Shown: positions 57,991 to 64,000 of the stretch, piece after piece
Position numbering within the stretch: position 1 is the first letter of the stretch
How the letters are laid out: each line of letters opens with the position of its first letter
Assembly (NCBI RefSeq): GCF_034190915.1
Contig: NW_026947502.1
Span: 33,510,785 to 33,574,784, forward strand
DNA: 64,000 nucleotides
DNA from: Cavia porcellus
Taxonomy: Eukaryota; Chordata; Mammalia; Rodentia; Caviidae
Direction of reading: 5' to 3'
Program-made: the position numbers and the translations under genes
The notes under the pieces: generated by a model
The model's database searches: none
What the model saw: only the letters and a program-made list of their open reading frames with translations
What the model was told of the DNA's origin: nothing

Positions 57991-58345
57991 CCTCAAAATC
58001 GGATGGCATTAGATGTTCTAACAGCAGCACAGGGGTCACTTGTGCAATTGTAAAAACTAAATGCTGTATATACATTCTTCATTCTCCTGCTAAGATCTCA
58101 GTAGCTACTCAAGATATTAGATAACAAATCAATGACTTGTCAGATTTTAAAATTCCCTAGACTTTATTTTTATAAGAATTAATTCTAGTTCCTTTTGGTG
58201 GAACTCTGTTAACTACACTCATAATTGTCTTTATTGATTTTACTTTTTGGCCCACATACACTTAATTATTTCTTTGGCTTTGTCTCCCCAGACTTAAAGC
58301 TGTGCACATACCCAAGATGAAAATGCCTGGTGTCTATCAAAAGCC
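57985..58345 (+). pseudogene. env: ERV env transmembrane (TM) remnant
   Basis: Begins near a block whose plus-strand translation, in mixed frames, resembles the conserved TM ectodomain region 'LDVLTAAQG' of gamma ERVs, followed by a cysteine-bearing 'KLNAVYT' stretch and a hydrophobic segment about 58190-58260 that could be the membrane anchor. Multiple stops. It lies immediately after RNase H-like sequence, so integrase and env SU were lost. The same segment recurs at 62960-63260. Confidence 0.65.
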
Positions 58346-58472
58346 TCTAGACAGGATCTCTGTGGAAGTACCTCTGACTGCCATTCAAAAACTGCGACTC
58401 TGTTAAGCTCGAAGAAGTTTGCAATTGGTCATTGCCCATTATTTCCGCATAGCAGTTTGAGTTACTTCTTCA

Positions 58473-58481
58473 GATGGGGGA
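58473..58481 (+). other. Polypurine tract candidate
   Basis: 'gatggggga' lies directly before the 3' LTR start, where plus-strand DNA synthesis would be primed. Confidence 0.6.
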
Positions 58482-58485
58482 TTTT

Positions 58486-59030
58486 TGCAGGCAGCTGAGC
58501 TAGTTAGGAATATTATAGGCAGTGAGATAGGGCTAGGTCTTCAATGGAGCCAGTGCAGACACCTGGCAGCCATAGGGGAAGCTGACGCCTCCTGCTGTGG
58601 GTCGGGCCTCAAGACAAAAGACCATACAAATGCACCCATATCCTGGGATTGATACCCTAAATAGTTCCCATCCCCCAGGAAAGAGTCACAGCTCTGTAAG
58701 AATGTCCACTTTCTACATGACTTGCTTCCCCATTTGTCTAATGTAATCAATTTTACCTTAACTATTGATCTTATTGGTTAACTATGGTTATGTCCCACCT
58801 TATTCCCATCTGCTTTGTGAGTTCCCAGTCTTTCCTCACCTTGAACCCATGGTTTTACTCTATAAAAGTCCCTGGAAAAGACAGAACCCAGAGCACTCTG
58901 CTTGGAACCCCTTCTTGCTCTGTCAGAAAGAAGCTTTCTTTCTCTCCATAAATATATTCTACTCTTCACCTCCATTGTTCCTAAAATTCATTCTTCAATT
59001 TTAGAGAACATGAACTTGCGGACATAGTAG
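58486..59030 (+). repeat. 3' LTR, left part
   Basis: Aligns with the 5' LTR from 'gcaggcagctgagc' to 'gacatagtag'. The TATA-like 'tataaaag' is kept (about 58861) but the polyadenylation signal is changed from aataaa to 'cataaa' (about 58948). Interrupted at 59030 by another LTR; the right part resumes at 59877. Confidence 0.85.
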
Positions 59031-59876
59031 TGAAGAGACCAAGAAAGCTCATTCCATCTGCTGCTTCCCCTCCCCTTCTCCCTTCAAATCTAACTAAGTT
59101 AAGTTTTAACTTCCTAAAGACCATAAAACAAAGGCCTGAGGTAATAGCTCCTGGCAACCCGGCTCTTCCCTACTAGGTAGCGCCGTCACAAATTGTGTTA
59201 ATTGCGTCAGATTGTATTAGTTGTACATTCTTCACAAAAATAGCTTCGTTTATATCATAGCAATACCTGTAACTTGGCCTTACTGTAAATGTATGCCTTC
59301 CTTTTCCTCTGGGCAAAGGATTGATATGTTAATCAATGCTCTCCTCTGTAAAGAATTCTAAAATCTTACCTAATTGATATGTTAACCATTGTTGCCCTCT
59401 ACAAATAGAACAGTTGTGGTGCTAAAGTAAGGTAACTAAGGTTGTTAATTGCTGTTAGACTTTTCTATTAAGGAGGCCTTGTGATGCGAGTTTCGAGACT
59501 ATGTGCAGTTCCACCCCCACAGGACCCAGTGTTTCCGGGCCATTTGAGATAAACAGGCTGTTTTCTCAGTCATGGGACAAACGCCTGTTCCTAAGAAGCG
59601 CCACCCCTCCTTGTGAGATGACCCCCTCGCCCCACAAAGAAACCCAATCCCTTGAGGACAGCTCACAATTAGCCCAGCTCTAATCGCTATGATTGGCTTC
59701 TGTAACAACGCTTGCTTGCTTTGTGGTTTTAGGCCTTAAAAGGCACAGCCCTGCTCGAGTAAGGGGTTCTCCGTTCCCACCTGTTTGGAGGACCCCATGC
59801 GCACGGAAAATAAAACCCCTTTGTTCTTACATGAGAGCTGAGTCCTTGGGGTCTTCTTGGCGACACCAGTCTTACA
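59031..59876 (+). mobile_element. 846-bp solo LTR of another ERV, inside the 3' LTR
   Basis: Begins 'tgaagagacc' and ends 'cagtcttaca', i.e. tg...ca. Flanked by the 4-bp duplication 'gtag' (59027-59030, 59877-59880). Splitting the 3' LTR at this point restores collinearity with the 5' LTR. Has a 'ccttaaaagg' TATA-like region (about 59733) and a polyadenylation signal 'aataaa' near 59810. 4-bp duplications are typical of gamma-type (class I) integration. Unrelated in sequence to the host LTR. Confidence 0.85.
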
Positions 59877-59906
59877 GTAGGTTGGACATTTCATTCCCCT
59901 ATATCA
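59877..59906 (+). repeat. 3' LTR, right part
   Basis: Resumes 'gtaggttggacatttcattc' and ends 'cctatatca', as in the last 30 bp of the 5' LTR. Confidence 0.85.
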
Positions 59907-60204
59907 TTTTCAGTTCACTTCTTTGCTCTTATCTTTCTGCTCAGGTTATTTCCCTACATATAACTTTGGATAGAATTGGTGAGATTAAGGCTGGTGATAT
60001 TCTCTCCATGCAATACAAATATAAAAAGTGAAAATTCTAACATTTTTCTCTATGTATGATGGTTGGTTGTACTTTTAATGGGGAAAGATGAAGAAATTTC
60101 CTTTTATTTCTAGTTGGATGCTTCAAAATAATTTCTGGGATGTTTTATCTATTATTGACAGTTATCTGATTTGTGAAAGGTTCTTGCTCTAGAATAAATT
60201 ACTG
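59907..60204. other. Unassigned short stretch
   Basis: Nothing recognised. Confidence 0.35.
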
Positions 60205-60575
60205 TATGGTTATGGCAGTGGTTTAACATGGCAGAAGGCCAAAGCAGGAACACCTACCACTTCCTGCTTCTTTCTCAGCCTTAATTGCAACTCCCCTTCC
60301 TGTTCCCATGTGAAAAAAACTCCAATCAGCTCCTGACGTGTCATCAGTCCCCACCCTAAGCACCACCCCCGGTCAGAGGTTATATATAGGTCCCACACCC
60401 CACGTTCTGGTAGAGAAAGCCAGGTCACCGGTGGTCATGGACTTCTCTCCACATCCTTAGAATAAAGGCTGTTTTTACTTTATATTCTCTCTTTTATCAC
60501 GCTGAAAAATCTTTCTTGATATTGCCATCTGGCTTAGATGACAGAGTACGTTAGCTCCTAAAAAAATCCCTCCCA
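60205..60575 (+). repeat. Probable LTR of a second ERV
   Basis: Has LTR-like signals in order: a TATA-like 'tatatataggtcccac' (about 60379) and a polyadenylation signal 'agaataaaggc' (about 60459) followed by a GT/T-rich tract. Followed by 'ttggggctcccctgacta' (about 60576), resembling the gamma-type tRNA-Pro primer-binding site. Left boundary is uncertain. Confidence 0.5.
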
Positions 60576-61099
60576 GTTGGGGCTCCCCTGACTAAGAAAC
60601 ACCTTTTTTTCCCTCCAGGATTGTTACCTGCTGCTGCTGATCCACATGCAACAGTGATCTTCCTCACTCCACACAGGTGAGCTACTGTCTGGGGTTTTCT
60701 GTTTGTGTTCCTTAGCAGGCTTGCGTCAGAGAACCTGTCCTGCTGTCCTGAACAGGGATACCAGTTTTCATGCTCCTTAGGCCATACAGCTTGAGGCAAA
60801 ACTGTTACTTTTGTTCTCTGGGACCCTGCCCCACACTCTTCAGTGACCTGTTGAGGAGAACAAGTGTTGGGACTTACTGTGTCACACTTTCAAAACTGGT
60901 GATGACCTCTTTTGATAGGTGTGACCCACGACAGCTTCCACATTCCTTGGAGGAGAGCTAAAACTCTTAGGTCCCAAGGTGAAGTGGTCATGAGGACCAC
61001 TTCCTGTCCTCTGAAAAACACACCTCTGGGGTGCCTGGTTCATAACCTTGGTGCTCGTGGCCTCTAAAATGCTACAAAATTTCTAAAAGCTGATCTTTT
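60576..61099 (+). other. Possible ERV leader
   Basis: Region between the LTR-like sequence and the gag-like proline-rich region. No ORF of note. A primer-binding-site-like sequence lies at 60576-60593. Confidence 0.35.
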
Positions 61100-61525
61100 A
61101 TTTATGCTTTTGTCACAGTGGCGGCAAGTTGGCAGAAACCCTTCATCCTTAGCTCTTTTTCACTTTAAGGACGTGTCTTTCACTCTGTCTTCTGTGATGA
61201 CCCAAATACTTCTGGCTCGCTCTGCTCCTCCAGGATCTCTCCCTCCCTCCCACCAAGACCCCTTTAGATGATGCAGCTCCTGTCTTTACGGCTCCTCCCT
61301 TGTATCTCTCATACCAAACCCCACAGCCTTCTCAGCCAGAGGTTTCTTTGCCCCCGCACCATCTTCTCCCCCTTCCTTACCCACAGCAGCTTCTAATCCT
61401 TCCCTTGACATCTCTCCCCACTCTCCAACTTTTCAATCCCCACCACCAAAGCCATCTGTTCTGTCAGGGTTTTTTGTCTCCTTCCCTGTGTCACCATTTT
61501 CTCCACCAGTCTCATGTGTTCCAGC
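61100..61525 (+). pseudogene. gag: ERV gag, matrix end / proline-rich region (tentative)
   Basis: Proline-, serine- and leucine-rich frame from about 61270 to 61525 with 'APPLYLSYQTPQP', i.e. a 'PPLY' late-domain-like motif, as in the p12-type region between matrix and capsid in gammaretroviral gag. Late domains recruit ESCRT for budding. Upstream codons to 61100 are only weakly matrix-like. The proline-rich composition alone is weak evidence, hence moderate confidence. Confidence 0.4.
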
Positions 61526-61529
61526 CTTC

Positions 61530-61815
61530 TGGCAGGCCACATGATTGTCAGCAGCCATCCTGCTGCAGCTTGCATGGACAACTGCCATCTTGCGGCCCTC
61601 TCCCATGTGACAGGACACTCCCATCTTGGGTCTCAGGGTCAATGGCTATCCCTTTGCGGTCCCTCATGTGATCAACAGTAGCCATCCTGCTGTGGGTCAC
61701 ATGGTAACTGGCCAACAGCTTGTGTTTCCTTGTTGCATGGTGACAAGTGGCCATTTTGTAGCCAATCATTGAGTAATTGCCCACACATGACTGCTGGATA
61801 GTTGGCCACTCAGTG
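61530..61815 (+). repeat. Degenerate tandem repeat (unit about 35-60 bp)
   Basis: Repeating theme of 'cacatg' or 'catgtg', then an 'ac(a/t)' spacer, then 'gccat(c/t)(c/t)tg', for example 'gccacatgattgtcagcagc', 'gccatcttgcggccct', 'gccatcctgctgtgggtcac', 'gccattttgtagcc'. About six units of variable length. Antisense frames of 62-90 codons across it are artefacts. Confidence 0.6.
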
Positions 61816-62959
61816 GCCACCTACTCCACACCCTTGATCTCTACTCCAGCTTCAGCCTCAGATCTCTATTCCAACTTCAAAAACAGACTGGCCCCAAAGG
61901 ATTAGCTAATATTCATTTTTCCTTTCTGAGCTGTCTCAGATTAGCCATAAATTAGGTTCTTTTTCTGCTATTCTTATTTCAAGAGTTCTCTATTAATTGA
62001 TCTACAAAAAGATTCACCCATCTATTTATTATAGTTCAAATTGGCCAAATATATTTCAGTGCACTATGATTTTGTAAGATTATTGTCAGTCTATATATCT
62101 GTTGTCCATTTGCCTGCTCTGTAAACAACTGTTTGTTTTTATTTGAGCTCAAAAATTTTTCTTCCTCTTTTACATTTTCAGATCATTTAATCAAGGTTTA
62201 TTTGGGTTATAGATTTTAAAAACATGCTTCCACCTAGGTTGCCAGCTTGTCAAAATGATGCTAATATTGGTTAAACAAAATCCCTTGGAGTGAGGAGACA
62301 CTGGACAGGACTTCAATTAATAAACAAAAAAGTGGCCACCTGGTAACTTTAACCAACTCTTGTTCATTGATTGGAGGCCCGAATAATCTCCATAGCCTTA
62401 TGGGAGACACCTCAATTAAAGTTTATATGACTAAGACAATTCATTGTTGATCTGATATATTCATGCCTTCAAATATAAAATTGGGATTGGTTATGATGAC
62501 AAGTGTTTTCTTTCAGACTTAGACATCTGCCGTTTTCTTGTGCTTCAGGCAGGAGATTCAGGTCAGACCAACGCAAGGTCACCAGTCAAATGATAATTTT
62601 TAAACAAAAGTTTATATAATGTATGTGCTATACTTAAAGATGCTTAAATATTGAGCAGTCCAAACAATATCACAAATTTCTTCAGTGCTCAAATGTTAAG
62701 AACAACCATGGTCAATAGAAAATAATAGTCCCATGTAATGTTCTATGTTAAGCTTACTGCCTCTACTGCACTGTGCAGTTAGCAATATTTTGGATGTTCA
62801 ACAACTAAAATTAAGAGATAATCATAAATTCCTTCTGGATTCCTTTTGCTTGGATCCACCAGATCTTTTCCAAAAAAAGGTTATATGATGCATATTGGGG
62901 CCGTAAACTGGCATTAAATGACACCACAGCTGATCTCTCTTCTAAATAAAAAAATAAAA
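61816..62959. other. 1.1-kb unassigned stretch within ERV-like area
   Basis: AT-rich; I recognise neither gag, pol nor a repeat here. Confidence 0.35.
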
Positions 62960-63260
62960 TTAATAAAACAGGCCATCCTCCAAAAGTCAGATGGTATTAA
63001 ACATTCTAACAGCACAGGAGATAACTTATACAATTGTAAAACCTAAATATGTATAATGACAAACAAATGACACGTCAGTTTCTAAAATTCCCTGGTTTTC
63101 CCAGTTTCTAAAATTACCTTATCTTTATGCTCCTTATGGGAAGCCATTACTAAAGTTATAATCATAAATATCATGTTGATTATATTGACTCCTGCATACT
63201 TGATTCTTTGCCTTTGTATCCTTTAGACTTAAAGCTGTTCACTCACCCAAGATAAAAACC
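62960..63260 (+). pseudogene. env: ERV env TM remnant, second copy
   Basis: Aligns with 57985-58345: 'caggccatcctcc' here versus 'caggctatcctca' there, 'caattgtaaaacctaaat' versus 'caattgtaaaaactaaat', 'gacttaaagctgttcac' versus 'gacttaaagctgtgcac'. No open frame; this copy is shorter and more diverged. It lies upstream of a nucleocapsid region, the reverse of retroviral gene order. Confidence 0.65.
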
Positions 63261-63439
63261 AGATGTCTTGTGACTGTGGAGGAGACAGATACCGTCCATT
63301 GATACCATCCCAAGACAAAAGGCTAAACTTGGCCCTCAGAACCCACAGGGAGACCTTAATAATGGTTTTTCCTGTATTCAATAGAGATAAAAATCAAAAG
63401 GAAAGATAACAATCTGATCTTTTAGCAGTAAGGCTTGGA

Positions 63440-63640
63440 ACTCTGAGATAGGTAAACTGAGACAAGGTAGAGCTGCCCAAGCCCCTCTCAGATCATACTT
63501 CAAGTGCAACAAAGAAAGACATTGGGCAAGAGAGTGCCCCAACCCTGGAATTCTTCTGGGGTCTTGCCCCTATTGCAATCTCAAGCATGATTGGTAGAGT
63601 GACTGTCCTAGCAACCAGAGAGCGGGTAAGCCATCCTCTA
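63440..63640 (+). pseudogene. gag: ERV gag, nucleocapsid with zinc knuckles (broken)
   Basis: First knuckle reads 'YFKCNKERHWARECP': C-X2-C has become Y-X2-C, the His and last Cys are kept. A linker leads to 'GSCPYCNLKHDW', where a stop codon (tag) interrupts the second knuckle before 'SDCP'. Two-knuckle gamma-type layout. Its upstream sequence is not capsid-like in any frame I could follow. Confidence 0.75.
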
Positions 63641-63649
63641 ACTCCTCGC

Positions 63650-64000
63650 CCTCACAGGAGATCTTATTACCACCACATTCATCACTGACTGATCTACTCA
63701 GACTTGCTGCTGAAGACTGATGAAGTTCAGGGTCCACAGCCCTCCTTTAAGGTATCCTTGTCAGAGCCCCAAATCCCATTGGAGGACTCAGGTATGACTT
63801 CTGTACTTAGTACATAGAGGCCATGTATAATGTTCTTCCTGAGTTTTCAGGCCACTATTTTAAGTCCTCAGTCTTTATAGTGGGTAGCCTTTGCAGACAG
63901 CGCCGATTCCATGCAGGTTTCAGATTCTCTTCTTCTCTGGTTGATCCCATAGTTTGAGATACCTCCAATTCCACCTGTGCTACCCATGCCATGTCTATTT
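63650..64000 (+). pseudogene. pro: ERV protease-like remnant, running off the window
   Basis: Contains 'VSLSEPQIPLEDSG' after the nucleocapsid, like the start of gamma-type protease, then degrades with stops. No catalytic motif is visible. The element continues beyond the window edge. Confidence 0.45.

Larger units (their letters stand above)
52308..59906 (+). mobile_element. Degenerate class I (gamma-like) endogenous retrovirus, LTR to LTR
   Basis: Paired direct LTRs, a primer-binding-site candidate, gag, protease, RT and RNase H remnants and an env transmembrane remnant, all in the normal gag-pol-env direction. The LTRs start 'tg' and end 'ca' and differ at roughly one position in ten by eye, indicating an old insertion. 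Integrase and the env surface region are absent. All frames are broken. Flanks ('cttt' at 52304-52307, 'tttt' at 59907-59910) fit an imperfect 4-bp target-site duplication. Gag resembles the HERV-H/HERV-W/ERV9-like part of the gamma group, judging by motif style. Confidence 0.85.

Overview
The window looks like non-coding nuclear DNA from a rodent outside the mouse-like lineage. I see no host protein-coding exon, no functional tRNA or rRNA gene and no host promoter. The rodent call rests on B1 (7SL-derived) SINEs with a short internal duplication, a B1 plus tRNA-like dimer (B1-dID type), many tRNA-derived SINEs of ID type, and numerous MaLR-type LTRs. B1-dID is known from squirrels, dormice, beavers and some hystricomorphs. 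The tRNA-SINE tail style makes a beaver-like animal my best guess, but I cannot confirm species.

Layout. 0-17 kb: old L1 pieces, including one with an internal inversion at 0.34-1.25 kb; MaLR LTRs at 3.9-4.8 and 12.5-12.8 kb; a young tRNA SINE at 8.4 kb; MIR and L2 relics. 17.3-22 kb: one long minus-strand L1 relic, interrupted by two tRNA SINEs, a B1-tRNA dimer and an LTR. 24.5-27.8 kb: the best element in the window, a complete half-L1 (HAL1-like) retrotransposon. It has a CpG-rich 5'UTR with two 119-bp monomers, an intact 350-codon ORF1, no ORF2, a 3'UTR, a poly-A tail and a perfect 16-bp target-site duplication. 28-51 kb: MaLR LTRs, MIRs, B1s, L1 3' ends and microsatellites.

Two further elements, at 30.2-30.9 and 51.4-52.1 kb (both minus strand), are each about 650-680 bp. 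Each has target-site duplications, two 5' monomers that resemble the HAL1 5'UTR monomer, and an A-rich 3' tail, with no ORF at all. By eye they form a second, ORF-less tier of L1-derived non-autonomous elements.

52.3-59.9 kb: a degenerate class I (gamma-like) endogenous retrovirus with paired LTRs, a primer-binding-site candidate, gag (matrix, capsid, nucleocapsid), protease, RT and RNase H remnants. It passes directly into an env transmembrane remnant, so integrase and env surface are missing. A tRNA SINE sits in its leader and an unrelated 846-bp solo LTR sits inside its 3' LTR. 60.2-64.0 kb: pieces of one or more other gamma-like ERVs in unusual order (LTR, gag-like proline-rich region, env transmembrane piece, gag nucleocapsid, protease-like region), running off the window edge. 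All retroviral reading frames are broken.

All alignments were made by eye; repeat family names are recognitions from memory, not database results.
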